52,142 bases of DNA from Gammaproteobacteria bacterium 39-13 (GTDB lineage Bacteria; Pseudomonadota; Gammaproteobacteria; Berkiellales; Berkiellaceae): positions 2,354 to 54,495 of the forward strand of contig MKTN01000046.1 of the NCBI GenBank assembly GCA_001898235.1, given 5' to 3'. The notes beneath the pieces were generated by a model. The model was not told the origin of the DNA. It worked only from the letters and a program-made list of their open reading frames with translations, and did not search any database. A program made the position numbers and the translations under genes. Each line of letters opens with the position of its first letter. The first letter of the stretch is position 1. Below, one piece after another: positions 34,625-43,574 of this stretch.

Positions 34625-35767
34625 TTAAGACTCAATTTCTTCAATGGTGTAATAGATGTGCCAAAATGTAGCAAACCTTTCGAAGTCTTGTAAACTAAAC
34701 ATCCGAACACAAGGTCTTGCGCCAGGTGCTATTTCAGCCTTAAGCAGTTTGTCTACCAAAATCAAGCTTGGGATCGTTGGAATATAAGGCCCGTCACCCT
34801 GTTCTGCTATACAATTCCAGGTAATTTCTAAGGGTTGGTAACGATGATTAGATCCCCTTAATCTCACATACATTCCCCCTGCTTCTGTCCCGAATCTATC
34901 AAACAAACGGCTCAAAGCGATAATGGGTTTATTAAAAAATGCCCAATTTTTTATAATCTTCGCTCTGGTCAACCACGACATTTGCCAAAGAATAAAGTGC
35001 ATTGCAGTTACTTCTAGTCCGGCATGAAACACCACTGTCTTTAGTGTTGGATATAACTCCGGCAGAAGCACTAAATCGGGAATATCACAATTGCCGTGCC
35101 AACGTAAACCTAAATTATCACCATAATAGTGTCGATGAAGATTTTGCCATCCATAAACAGTTTTCCAAGAACCATTTTCTAAACGCTGAAACGGTCTACC
35201 GGTATACCCTAAAATAGCAGTTATCGTTGCATCTCCGCGTTCGATTTTATTTGCAGGAGCAATGCCAAAATCAATTTCTCGTAAAATAGCAAATTTATCA
35301 GCAAAAGTATGTACGATAACAGACGAAAGGCCAGGAACTGAGCTTGCCCCACTAATCACTGCAACATTATTTAATTTTGCTTTTTCATCTAATTGTTTGA
35401 TGTTAACAACAAATTCTCTACCATCTGATAAATCGATATAATGCATCTTATTATCAATACAAGCTTCTGCTACCGTATAAAGTTGATTTTGAAAAGGACC
35501 TGCTGCATGTATCAGAATATCTGCTTGTGACTCTCGTAATTTTTGCGAAAAATCTTGCGCTTTCCAATCCAGCATCAAACCTTGAATATGCGTATGATGA
35601 TTTTTCTGCTTTATTTCTTGGGCTAATGTTTCAGCCTTTTTAAGATCTCGTCCTGCAACTATAATATGCAAATGAGGATCTTTAGCTAAGGTGGCGCAAA
35701 TTCGCTTACCAAAATTACCATATCCACCTAGGATAAGTATTTTGGGTTTTTCACCCTGTGTATGCAC
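34625..35767 (-). CDS. Saccharopine dehydrogenase-like NAD(P)-binding protein
   Basis: 380 aa. A Rossmann fold opens with ILGGYGNFGKR (residues 12-22), then AGRDLKKAETLA, HAAGPFQNQ and a GASSVPGLS segment near 145-153, as in the saccharopine dehydrogenase / trans-acting enoyl reductase superfamily. The substrate is not evident; true lysine-pathway function is unlikely. The start overlaps no other gene. It is coupled to the DUF2269 gene downstream. Confidence 0.82.
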   Translation of the reverse strand: MHTQGEKPKILILGGYGNFGKRICATLAKDPHLHIIVAGRDLKKAETLAQEIKQKNHHTHIQGLMLDWKAQDFSQKLRESQADILIHAAGPFQNQLYTVAEACIDNKMHYIDLSDGREFVVNIKQLDEKAKLNNVAVISGASSVPGLSSVIVHTFADKFAILREIDFGIAPANKIERGDATITAILGYTGRPFQRLENGSWKTVYGWQNLHRHYYGDNLGLRWHGNCDIPDLVLLPELYPTLKTVVFHAGLEVTAMHFILWQMSWLTRAKIIKNWAFFNKPIIALSRLFDRFGTEAGGMYVRLRGSNHRYQPLEITWNCIAEQGDGPYIPTIPSLILVDKLLKAEIAPGARPCVRMFSLQDFERFATFWHIYYTIEEIES

Positions 35768-36060
35768 AAGCCCCCCTCATGGAACTTTTAAATCAAAAAA
35801 TAACGGCTGATGGATGTATATGGCACGTACTGTTCTCATTGCAGTCAATTTTTAAGCCAGCTCTGAGCCTTCAGACAGCAGGAGTGTATGATTGGCACGA
35901 CTCACCAGAGGAGCTGCAACGGCAACTTGCTATGCTATCGCTTCGCAGCCACAACAAAACACTGGCCAATAGGCCCTTAAAAGCAAAGAGAATACTTGCT
36001 GATCAGTTTAGCAGAGATTAAGGGAATCTATCTATTAGCTATGGAAGTAACTATGATCAC
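35768..36060. other. Intergenic region without a convincing gene
   Basis: About 290 bases between the saccharopine-like gene and the OTU-like gene's downstream hairpin. A frame running from an ATG at 35779 to 36021 (about 80 codons, plus strand) has protein-like composition (EELQRQLAML, KAKRILADQF) but no ribosome site and no recognisable homology. I leave it as unproven. Confidence 0.35.
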
Positions 36061-36096
36061 TGTTTGTGTTTAGAAAGAATTATCTAAACACAAACA
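36061..36096. terminator. Perfect 14-base inverted repeat downstream of OTU-like gene
   Basis: TGTTTGTGTTTAGA (36061-36074) and TCTAAACACAAACA (36083-36096) are exact reverse complements with an eight-base loop. It begins 12 bases after the minus-strand stop at 36109. No T-run follows on either strand, so it is a hairpin that could end transcription or protect the 3' end. Confidence 0.6.
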
Positions 36097-36108
36097 ATAT
36101 GAAAGGGA

Positions 36109-37830
36109 TTAATGCAGTCGATTTCGAGAATGTGTCAAATAAGGATTATTTTCTACTACTTTCTCACTATTTTGCATTTGTGCACCCTGGTTCTGATAGA
36201 GCATCAACAAAGGTTGCGCATCGTATGATAAATCTACAGTATCTTCAAACAAACGTTCCTCATTGCTAAAAGAAGATAAGTGATCTGAAGTACCATCTTT
36301 TTCTGCTGTTTTACCTTCCCCTTGGGCATGGATCTTTTCGGTCAACAACCATCCTAAAGATAAACTGAATGCGGCAGTAATGCCTGAGGTTAACCAGCAC
36401 AAATTATGCCCACCAATGATGGTGCCAACGAATAATGAATCAAACAAAGGTAATAGCAACGGTAAAATTAAACAATGTGAAAAAAGCGCAACCCCTGCAA
36501 ACATGGCTAGCAACATTGTACTGTAACTAGACCAATCTCTTTCCCTTTTAGCGTCATTAGGTGCTTTTTTCTTATTCGCTTTTGCAGGTGTGGGCTTTTG
36601 TTCTGTTTTACCTGCATCTTTTTTCTTAGCGGGCTCTTTTTTCTTGGTAACCTTTTTCTCCGTAGCGAGTTCTTTTTTCTTAGCTGGTTCTTTAGTCTGT
36701 TTTTCTGATGCTTCCTTTGTCTTAGCTACAGAATTCGCTTGTTTTCCTGGAAGACTATTGGTCTCAAATTGCTTTTTGGTGAGACCATGCACTTTGCAAT
36801 ATTGCGCCACTGTAATATTGGGTAGTTCTTCTTCATGATGCTGCTCATAAGAATCATACTTTTCCAAAATCTCTTCTAAAAGTAACGCATTCTCACTCTT
36901 TTGCTTAGCTTTTAGATGCTGAGCACGCTGCGGTTTATATTCTTGAAGAATTTTTTTGCTAACAGGATTATCAGGCAATTCCGCATTCCAATGGTTAATT
37001 AATTTTTCTGTGGTAAAAACAAGAGCATCTTTGGGGTGTTTTTTAGCTTCTTCAGCATCTTTAAACCCATCAAGAATACGTCGTCTATCACCTCGAGCTG
37101 AAAACCGCGAAACGTGATGAAATAATCGTGATAAGATTTTAAGTTCAAGTTCGCCCGAATGCACAGCTTCAGTTGTGATACCGTGTTCACCATACAAATA
37201 AAAATTGAAGCCTTCTCGTTTTCCTTTAAAAAACCAATTTTTTATCGCATCTTGTTTTTGCTTTAATGTTCTTAATCTATCATTGGCAATAATTTCACTA
37301 ACTTTTTTCTCAATTTCAGGCATATCTTCAAAATGATAACTCAAATGAATTTCGCGCTCATTATCGGATGCATCTTCATTTTCTGAATCACTTGAATCAC
37401 TCGCTTTTTCATCCCATGACATCTCAATCGAGCGATCTAAAGCATGAGACAGTTCTATAGTAATTTCTTTTTTAATCGTGGGGTCATTTTCAATAGCATT
37501 AACAACTTGAGCTCGCATCCCTTTGGCCATCATTTCTTGAAGTTTGACCCAATTCGTTGTTTTTTTCTTACCTTTAGTTAAAAACTGTTGCAATAAGACA
37601 TCAAAAGCTTCTGTTACTGACTTTTCAGTATAGGGTTTTTTAAACCCTGGTAATTGAATGTCTTTTTGATTCGTTTGCTGAACCTGGGTTAAAAGCTCCC
37701 CTAAGTTCTGCACAAAATCTTTATTTTTCAATAAAGGTGCAAGTAAGCCTTGTCGGTAGGTATAAACCAGTAAAACTGCTTCCGTGTTATAAAGACAATT
37801 CCCATCTCCTAATGATTCAAATTTCAACAT
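36109..37830 (-). CDS. OTU-like cysteine protease with membrane tail, candidate deubiquitinase
   Basis: 573 aa. The N-terminus has the OTU motif GDGNCLYNT with D9 and nucleophile C12. GELELKILSRLFHH (226-239) matches the OTU strand-helix before the variable region, and INHWNAEL gives a plausible catalytic H280. Between C12 and residue 200 there is a large, partly acidic helical insertion, reminiscent of the Lot-class OTU deubiquitinases of Legionella. Residues 365-430 are a Lys/Ala/Glu-rich linker, followed by two hydrophobic helices (about 437-470 and 473-497). It would sit in a membrane with the protease domain in the cytosol. GGGGT before the ATG supports the start. Activity on host ubiquitin is inferred from the fold. 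Confidence 0.78.
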   Translation of the reverse strand: MLKFESLGDGNCLYNTEAVLLVYTYRQGLLAPLLKNKDFVQNLGELLTQVQQTNQKDIQLPGFKKPYTEKSVTEAFDVLLQQFLTKGKKKTTNWVKLQEMMAKGMRAQVVNAIENDPTIKKEITIELSHALDRSIEMSWDEKASDSSDSENEDASDNEREIHLSYHFEDMPEIEKKVSEIIANDRLRTLKQKQDAIKNWFFKGKREGFNFYLYGEHGITTEAVHSGELELKILSRLFHHVSRFSARGDRRRILDGFKDAEEAKKHPKDALVFTTEKLINHWNAELPDNPVSKKILQEYKPQRAQHLKAKQKSENALLLEEILEKYDSYEQHHEEELPNITVAQYCKVHGLTKKQFETNSLPGKQANSVAKTKEASEKQTKEPAKKKELATEKKVTKKKEPAKKKDAGKTEQKPTPAKANKKKAPNDAKRERDWSSYSTMLLAMFAGVALFSHCLILPLLLPLFDSLFVGTIIGGHNLCWLTSGITAAFSLSLGWLLTEKIHAQGEGKTAEKDGTSDHLSSFSNEERLFEDTVDLSYDAQPLLMLYQNQGAQMQNSEKVVENNPYLTHSRNRLH

Positions 37831-37970
37831 ATGTTACCCCAAAACAACCCAAAATAATGAGTTAACTGACAAAAAAGTAAGACAAATAGATAGATTTTTC
37901 TATGCTATCCATCTTACATGTTTAAAAGATAATTGCAAGAAAACAAAGCCTGATTAGGAAGAGCACTTAA

Positions 37971-38027
37971 TGTATGCCAGTTACTAGGAGCACAGCCAAC
38001 AAAGCCAGAGAGCAGCTGCGAAAACTA
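37971..38027. repeat. Partial copy of intergenic palindromic element
   Basis: This stretch repeats the right half of the element at 38028-38150, sharing GGAGCACAGCCAACAAAGCC and GAGCAGCTGCGAA. Its left half is decayed. The two stand head to tail. Confidence 0.75.
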
Positions 38028-38150
38028 ATAGTCACAACAGATGTTTTTTTGGCGAGGCGGCAAAGCAAGGAGTAACAGGAATGTATACTGATACATGACT
38101 GTTACGAGGAGCACAGCCAACAAAGCCAAAAGAGCAGCTGCGAAGACTAT
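38028..38150. repeat. Intergenic palindromic element, copy A
   Basis: 123 bases starting ATAGTC and ending CAGCTGCGAAGACTAT. The centre is a stem GTAACAG (38072-38078) / CTGTTAC (38099-38105) enclosing ATGTAT / ATACAT. The left part has a T-run followed by GGCGAGGCGGCAAAG. Its last bases supply the stop codon of the yfcH-like gene. Confidence 0.8.
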
Positions 38151-39040
38151 TTTTCGATGGCAAGCAATGCAAGCTCAAGCTCAGGGTAAACAAAACTAAA
38201 GCCATGCTCAATTAATCTTGTGGGAACAACACGTTGCCCTGTTAATAATAATTCTTCTCCCATCTCTCCAAATATGAGACGCACTATAAAAGCGGGCATT
38301 GGCAAAATGGCAGGTCGATGAAGCACCTTGCCATAGGTTTTGGCAAAATCTTTATTGGTGGCAGGTTGAGGAGAGGTTGCATTAATAGGCCCCTGAAGAG
38401 CCGGTTGTTCTAAGCAAAAATGAATGACTCTCACCATGTCACTAATATGGATCCAAGACATCCATTGCGTGCCTTCGCCAATAGGTCCTCCCATACCAAA
38501 GAGAAAAGGCAAACGCATTCGTTGTAAAGCACCGCCCTGCTTTCCTAAAACAATGCCTGTGCGAAGTAAGCAAATTCTTGTTGCATTTGCTTTTAATGCT
38601 GCTTGTTCCCATGCTAAGCACAGTTCATGGCTAAAGCCTGGCTGTATAGCAGCTGATTCTGCAAGGATTTCATCTCCTTGCGGCCCATAGTAACCAATTG
38701 CTGAACCGCTGATAAATACAGCAGGTGGATGTGGGCACGTTGCTAAGCGTGCGATAAGACGCTCTGTCAATTTAACTCGACTATCAAGAAGCTTTTTTTT
38801 ATACGTTGAAGTCCAACGCTTTGCAATCGGGGCACCAGCAAGATTTATCACCGCATCAAAACTCTCCTCGGGCTTAATTTGAGAAAAATCTGTAATAAAT
38901 CTTAATTTTTCGCGAGGCAATAAACGACGAGCTCGAATAACACTACGTGTTAAAACACAAAGTTCATGTCCCTTAGATACCAGACTTGGACAAAGTGTAC
39001 GACCAATAAAACCTGTTCCACCTGTAATAAGGATTTTCAT
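38147..39040 (-). CDS. yfcH: Sugar nucleotide epimerase-like protein YfcH
   Basis: 297 aa. An extended SDR with GGTGFIG near residues 7-13, NLAGAPIA, the catalytic segment SGSAIGYYG, and the C-terminal DUF1731-like part with ATSPQPATNKDF and a GQRVVPTRL block, which together define the TIGR01777/YfcH family. Its substrate is unknown in any organism I can recall. The stop codon lies inside the end of a dispersed repeat. It is divergent from the glutamine amidotransferase gene. Confidence 0.92.
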   Translation of the reverse strand: MKILITGGTGFIGRTLCPSLVSKGHELCVLTRSVIRARRLLPREKLRFITDFSQIKPEESFDAVINLAGAPIAKRWTSTYKKKLLDSRVKLTERLIARLATCPHPPAVFISGSAIGYYGPQGDEILAESAAIQPGFSHELCLAWEQAALKANATRICLLRTGIVLGKQGGALQRMRLPFLFGMGGPIGEGTQWMSWIHISDMVRVIHFCLEQPALQGPINATSPQPATNKDFAKTYGKVLHRPAILPMPAFIVRLIFGEMGEELLLTGQRVVPTRLIEHGFSFVYPELELALLAIEK

Positions 39041-39128
39041 GGTGCTCTACTATTTTTAGGGTGAGGTACTTTAATGATAAAATTAAAGCTTTAAACAAGA
39101 CAACTATCAAACAAAGGTAAACAAAATC

Positions 39129-39818
39129 ATGATGCGTTGCCATTTTATTCAACATGCTCATTTTGAAACGCCTGGCAGTCTTCGATCTTGGGCTGAAAAT
39201 AAAAAGATGGAGATTAAAATCTATCACCCATATCAAGGGGACGATTTGCCAACAGTTGCTCATCAAGAACCGGTGATATTTTTAGGCGGACCACAAAGCG
39301 CCAGAGAATATCAACAATATGATTATCTCGAGCAAGAAGTCGTATTTATCAAACACCTTATTCAACATAAACATCCCGTTTTAGGTATTTGTCTTGGTGC
39401 ACAATTGATAGGACAAAGTCTAGGCGCCAACACAGAAAGAAGCCCAGAAAAAGAAGTCGGCGTTTTTCCTTTAACCTTAACGCCCGAAGGCAAAACGCAT
39501 CCCTATCTTAAAGATTTTCCCCGTTCATTTGACGTGATGCATTGGCACTATGATATGCCGGGACTTCCCTTTGGTGCCAAAGTGTTAGCACAAAGCCAAG
39601 GCTGCCCACGACAAATTATTGAATTTGCCCCACATATTTTAGGATTACAATGTCATTTTGAGGCAACAAAAGCATGGTTGGCAGATTTGGAACAGTATGC
39701 CAATACTGATCTCCAGCCTAGTAAATTTACTCAAACAAAAGAGGAACTACAACAAATTGATTTTAATGAAATGAATAGCCTTCTTGCTAAACTACTGGAC
39801 AAATGGCTTTTGGGATAA
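39129..39818 (+). CDS. Class I glutamine amidotransferase
   Basis: 229 aa with a complete triad: nucleophile C88 in GICLGAQ, H176 and E178 in CHFEAT. The FLGGPQSAREY oxyanion-side loop fits GuaA-like stand-alone amidotransferases. It would release ammonia from glutamine for an unknown synthase, or hydrolyse gamma-glutamyl compounds. Two consecutive ATG codons open the gene; AAAGG lies about 13 bases upstream, further than ideal. Confidence 0.88.
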   Translation: MMRCHFIQHAHFETPGSLRSWAENKKMEIKIYHPYQGDDLPTVAHQEPVIFLGGPQSAREYQQYDYLEQEVVFIKHLIQHKHPVLGICLGAQLIGQSLGANTERSPEKEVGVFPLTLTPEGKTHPYLKDFPRSFDVMHWHYDMPGLPFGAKVLAQSQGCPRQIIEFAPHILGLQCHFEATKAWLADLEQYANTDLQPSKFTQTKEELQQIDFNEMNSLLAKLLDKWLLG

Positions 39819-39911
39819 TAAGTGATATTCATCATTTGGCTTTTTTGAACTTCTTTTTGACATAAAAGGTCCTTTATTGTGAATGGTAGTTAAAAATCAT
39901 GAGGGTCTTTT

Positions 39912-40502
39912 ATGCCAAAATCAAAACGTGCTGCAGAAAATGCAATTGAAGATTTAAAGAATTGGGCCAAACGTTTAGGAAGAAAAAAAACCCCCGGAGA
40001 AAAGCTTCAGCAAGGTGTGAGGAATTTAGGTACAGGGGTTAGCGATGCCGCAAACGATTTTGTGCACGAAGCTGATAGACATCTTCCTGGGTTAAAAAAG
40101 CTTATTAGACAAGTCGAAGACATTGTGACAGATCCGCCCAAAGAAGAAAAAACAGCCAAGGAAGTAGGAAGAGCACTTGATGATTTGCAACATGGTGTGA
40201 AAGATGTATTAAAATCTAAAGAACTTAAGCAAGAGGCAAGAGCGGTTTTAACAGAATTACGCAATGTTGTAGAATCTGCACTACAAACGCTTGGAAACCT
40301 GTTCAAAAATTTGTTTTCTTTTACTTCTCCTTCGTCTAAAAAGGCGCATGATAAAAAACCTCCTGCTAACAAAGGTCCAAGTCCAGTACTTAGCAAATAT
40401 AGGGACGTACACACAAAAACGAAAGAAAGAAATGATCAACGCAAGGTTGAAGTCTCCCACATAAACCAACCACCTTCCTCGAAAAAGAATAAAAAAACAT
40501 AA
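39912..40502 (+). CDS. Hypothetical small hydrophilic helical protein
   Basis: 196 aa. It is basic and rich in amphipathic helices (residues about 25-125), with one mildly hydrophobic stretch, SALQTLGNLFKNLFSF, and a Lys/Ser/Pro-rich tail ending KKNKKT. No signal peptide or known domain. GAGGG about six bases before the ATG and a strong terminator six bases after the stop show that it is a real single-gene unit. A chromatin-like or secreted role is possible, but no evidence decides. Confidence 0.78.
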   Translation: MPKSKRAAENAIEDLKNWAKRLGRKKTPGEKLQQGVRNLGTGVSDAANDFVHEADRHLPGLKKLIRQVEDIVTDPPKEEKTAKEVGRALDDLQHGVKDVLKSKELKQEARAVLTELRNVVESALQTLGNLFKNLFSFTSPSSKKAHDKKPPANKGPSPVLSKYRDVHTKTKERNDQRKVEVSHINQPPSSKKNKKT

Positions 40503-40507
40503 AATAA

Positions 40508-40532
40508 AAAACGCCCTATAAGGGCGTTTTTT
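40508..40532 (+). terminator. Strong intrinsic terminator
   Basis: AAAACGCCCT (40508-40517) pairs with AGGGCGTTTT (40521-40530), followed by TT. It directly follows the hydrophilic protein gene. Confidence 0.9.
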
Positions 40533-40560
40533 CTCTAATTTACAATTGATATTGTAAAAT

Positions 40561-40720
40561 TCCCCCACTTCCGTGCATTATTATTATTTAAAATTCCCCC
40601 ACTTCCATGCATTATTATTATTTAAAATCCCTCACTTGCGTGCTTATTATTATTTAAGCTTCTCCCCTACATCCTTGTTTATTATTATCTATATTCCCAC
40701 CCAAGTTTTATTATTATCTG
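40561..40720. repeat. Decaying 34-base tandem repeats
   Basis: Two nearly identical units start at 40561 and 40595 (TCCCCCACTTCC, then GTGCA or ATGCA, then TTATTATTATTTAAAAT). Three further degenerate units continue to about 40720, keeping the TTATTATTA core and the CCC-rich start. No gene is visible between 40533 and 40823. Confidence 0.8.
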
Positions 40721-40823
40721 TTGTTGTTTTTCATTATGGTTTTCATTGTAGGGAAGCCTTGCTCATGAGTAAATACTCACTCTCTTAAACGGAAGTATTT
40801 GCCGGATAAATGGGAATTAATAA

Positions 40824-41717
40824 CTACGGCTGACGAAGAAATATCAAAATGGCATCTAATACTGGCCGTTCATGATAAAAATGGGCTATCTCGTCCATAT
40901 CTCCTGCATCAGGATTAATGGTTTTTTCATTCATCACAAGTGTAGAAGATCCGCCCCCATCCAAGTTGATGGCATCTTTACAGCCTAATTCTTGCAAAAC
41001 TTGGGTAAGCTCACGGATAGTTAACCCTTCCATGATTTTATTTGTAAAGGCCCTATCTTTTTCCTTCGTGTGAGAAGCTACTAAGAACAGCCAATGGTGA
41101 TTGGGTTTAATGCAAACAGCTGTACGCGCATGTCTATCATTCAAGAAGGATTTGGTTGTTTTCTCAATCTGGTAATTACCAACCTCTTTGCCATTTTTCA
41201 TCAATAAAGGGATCCCTCCAACAATGTATGGGAATGCCTGCCATTTCTTTTGAGCGGCACGCGTTTTATCAACTTGAGGAATAACCTGGGTAGTAGTGCT
41301 TTTTCTTGTCCGCTCTGTTTTAGTGAGGATCCTATCTACAAGTGGCTTTTCACCTTGCTTATCCCAACCAATTGCTCCTCGAGGTAACAGAGGAAATCCT
41401 ACCCATCGCCCATCAATTTTTAATGCACCTGCTGGCTTTCCTTGTCCATTATCATCGATATGAAAAAAACCGCCATTAATTCCTGCGATGGCAGCATGCT
41501 TTTTTACCATAGCAGAAACAGTCTCACGCTTAGGATCGGCTTGCACAGAAACAATTTTGTACTCGTGAGGATCTATTTCTAGAATATGAATTTGATGACC
41601 GTTTTTTTCGATGAATTGATAGGGTAAATTTGCATTCGTTTTTGCAAATGAACAAGGAACAACTATTCCAATTAAGCAAGCTAAAAAAAATCCTTTTTTT
41701 GAAAATAATGCTTCCAT
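40824..41717 (-). CDS. Secreted phosphodiester glycosidase (NAGPA) family protein
   Basis: 297 aa with an N-terminal signal peptide (FFLACLIGIVVPCSFA). The NAGPA domain has INGGFF (80-85), RHARTAV (195-201) and LDGGGSST (252-259), the usual active-site and calcium-side signatures. Family members hydrolyse GlcNAc-phosphodiester bonds, or act on envelope or exported polymers in bacteria. A Thr/Lys/Arg-rich insertion (about 130-160) is unusual. No operon partner is apparent. Confidence 0.88.
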   Translation of the reverse strand: MEALFSKKGFFLACLIGIVVPCSFAKTNANLPYQFIEKNGHQIHILEIDPHEYKIVSVQADPKRETVSAMVKKHAAIAGINGGFFHIDDNGQGKPAGALKIDGRWVGFPLLPRGAIGWDKQGEKPLVDRILTKTERTRKSTTTQVIPQVDKTRAAQKKWQAFPYIVGGIPLLMKNGKEVGNYQIEKTTKSFLNDRHARTAVCIKPNHHWLFLVASHTKEKDRAFTNKIMEGLTIRELTQVLQELGCKDAINLDGGGSSTLVMNEKTINPDAGDMDEIAHFYHERPVLDAILIFLRQP

Positions 41718-41832
41718 AGGTTTCTCAACATGTTGATAATGTTTTTATTTTAAATGATATAAAACCTAAAGGAAGGGGTTTGTCCTGCGAAGCCTTTGAA
41801 AGCAGGAACTTCTCATCTGCAATTCTTCTAGC

Positions 41833-42858
41833 TCACATTATAAATTGTCGCCGCATACGTCTAACCTGATCATCAGTTACTTTTCTTTCTTCAAAAGAAA
41901 TAAAATCAATAGCCGGCGAATCAACATGCTGCATTAAAAACAGATCTTCTAGTCTTTCTTTTACCTGTCTGAACAATCTTTCATCTATTTCTCCCTTCAA
42001 GGCAATTTGCACACGATCAAGTGTTAGCTGAATAATTTGGTAATCCTGAATCAAATGAGCATATCTCATGAAAGCTTGGCGAACAAAGCTGGGGAAAAAA
42101 GGTTTTAGTTTACCGCTGCCCTTTTCTGGAAAATAAAATATCTCTTCGCAATGTCCTTCGCTCTTTTCAAGCGCAAGCTCCGGTGCTTTGCAGGCACAAG
42201 CTTGCGTTTTGGCTTTAAAGACATTTTGCAATTTATATCGTTTACCAGAATTTTCAGATGAAAAATCGGTAATAATAGGAATAAATCGTTTGTTAACGGG
42301 ATCAATCCACTCCTTTTCCAGCTCCAAATTAGTTTCATTTACATGCAAGGTACCATATCTACAGGTACTTGCTATGATGCAATTTTGATGCATATAAATT
42401 TGCTGTAATGGCACCGACAAATGCTTTTCAATACATTGTTGATCAAGTGGATCTAAAAGCGCTCCAAGCGCCACTATCTTATTCAACATTGGCAATGCTT
42501 TCATTTCATCAGTCATGGCTAACATCAATAAAGCACTAGGAGAAGATACCACGACTGTCGGCTGATATTTGTTTAATTGTTGCCACTGATTAGCATGAGA
42601 TTGAAGTAAGTCTATGCATTGAATATTCTCTTCTACCATGCTTGTAATAATGTCAAAAAGTGGATTGTCTCGATTTAACATAAAAGCAATCCGTTGCCGG
42701 CGTATTTCCTTTAAAGGCTGGATCATTGCTAAAAGTTGGCGAAACCATAGCCGCTGTTTTTCTGAGATATTACTTTGTGGCAAACTTTCGCGAGAAAACT
42801 TTAATCCATATTTGTTCTGAAGATAATGGTATAAAACACCTAATGATTTTCTCTGCAT
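41833..42858 (-). CDS. PaaK/F390-synthetase-like adenylation protein
   Basis: 341 aa. YQPTVVVSSPSALLMLA, the PLQQIYMHQNCIIAS segment, CRYGTLHVNE, and a C-terminal FRQVKERLEDLF domain follow the CapK/PaaK (phenylacetate-CoA ligase, coenzyme F390 synthetase) branch of adenylate-forming enzymes. Relatives are typically over 400 aa and have an N-terminal Ser/Thr/Gly-rich ATP loop that is not obvious here, so the protein may be short or altered. It is downstream of a TetR regulator on the same strand, but a terminator separates them. Confidence 0.65.
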   Translation of the reverse strand: MQRKSLGVLYHYLQNKYGLKFSRESLPQSNISEKQRLWFRQLLAMIQPLKEIRRQRIAFMLNRDNPLFDIITSMVEENIQCIDLLQSHANQWQQLNKYQPTVVVSSPSALLMLAMTDEMKALPMLNKIVALGALLDPLDQQCIEKHLSVPLQQIYMHQNCIIASTCRYGTLHVNETNLELEKEWIDPVNKRFIPIITDFSSENSGKRYKLQNVFKAKTQACACKAPELALEKSEGHCEEIFYFPEKGSGKLKPFFPSFVRQAFMRYAHLIQDYQIIQLTLDRVQIALKGEIDERLFRQVKERLEDLFLMQHVDSPAIDFISFEERKVTDDQVRRMRRQFIM

Positions 42859-42914
42859 TACCCCACTCCAATAAGCAAGAAAAGATGTGAGCGAATAATC
42901 ACTCTCTTAAAAGA

Positions 42915-42945
42915 ACAAAAAAAAGCGCCTAGGAATACAAGGCGC
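42915..42945 (-). terminator. Intrinsic terminator of the tetR-like gene
   Basis: Read on the minus strand, GCGCCT pairs with AGGCGC around nine bases and is followed by eight T. The left arm lies inside the last codons and stop of the tetR-like gene. Confidence 0.85.
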
Positions 42946-43495
42946 CCAAAATTGCTTTAATTAAAGCATCAACATCTTCCATCATGGAACGGTTAATTCG
43001 CCCATACACTCTGCTAATTGCTGCCTGCAATACAATGCCCATTACAATAGCAGCACAAAACTGTGGATCTTGTTTTGCTAATTCCTTTTTGCGGAAAGCT
43101 TCATTAAAAATAACCACTAAAAATTCATGAGCACTGACTTCTTTTTCGTGGATAATTTTTAACTGATTATGTTGTGCTAATAAGAGGTAGTTAAACAGAA
43201 TGGGATCTTCATCATATTTTTCACAGAAAAAATGCACCATCGCTTTAATTTTTTCTTCAAAAGTAGGATGTGTTTGAGCAATATTTTTAAGCTGGAGTGA
43301 AACTTCTTCATAGGCGCTAGAGAATAAATGCTGTGCCAGCTCATCCTTGCTTTCATAATGCCTATATAACGTACCTTCAGCAACGCCAGCTTTATTGGCA
43401 ATATCTTTGATAGTCGTTGCTGCAACCCCTTTTTTGACGAAAAGAGATAGTGCACATCGTTCTAATCGTTTGCGAGTATTAGTACCATCACGCAT
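42929..43495 (-). CDS. TetR family transcriptional regulator
   Basis: 188 aa. The N-terminal helix-turn-helix is canonical: ALSLFVKKGVAATTIKDIANKAGVAEGTLYRHYESKDEL, visible as TTIKDIANKAGV and GTLYRHYESK near residues 25-50. The C-terminal ligand domain resembles those of AcrR/FadR-like regulators but gives no ligand. A likely target is the adenylation-like gene downstream or itself. Confidence 0.93.
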   Translation of the reverse strand: MRDGTNTRKRLERCALSLFVKKGVAATTIKDIANKAGVAEGTLYRHYESKDELAQHLFSSAYEEVSLQLKNIAQTHPTFEEKIKAMVHFFCEKYDEDPILFNYLLLAQHNQLKIIHEKEVSAHEFLVVIFNEAFRKKELAKQDPQFCAAIVMGIVLQAAISRVYGRINRSMMEDVDALIKAILGALYS

Positions 43496-43574
43496 AAAAA
43501 ACCTGCTTTTATTTTCAAGATGTGGCGAATTGTGAACGAATACTCACTTAAAGTCAATCGTTATTACTAAGATC

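Noticed and set aside
35779-36021. Small gene upstream of the saccharopine-like gene
   Set aside because: Composition is protein-like, but there is no ribosome site or homology, so it is only noted.
40561-40720. CRISPR array
   Set aside because: Units are direct tandem copies without variable spacers and there are no cas genes.
40573-40788. Open frame of 71 codons on the plus strand rich in Tyr and Leu
   Set aside because: It is the translation of the 34-base tandem repeats, with no ribosome site and no protein-like pattern.
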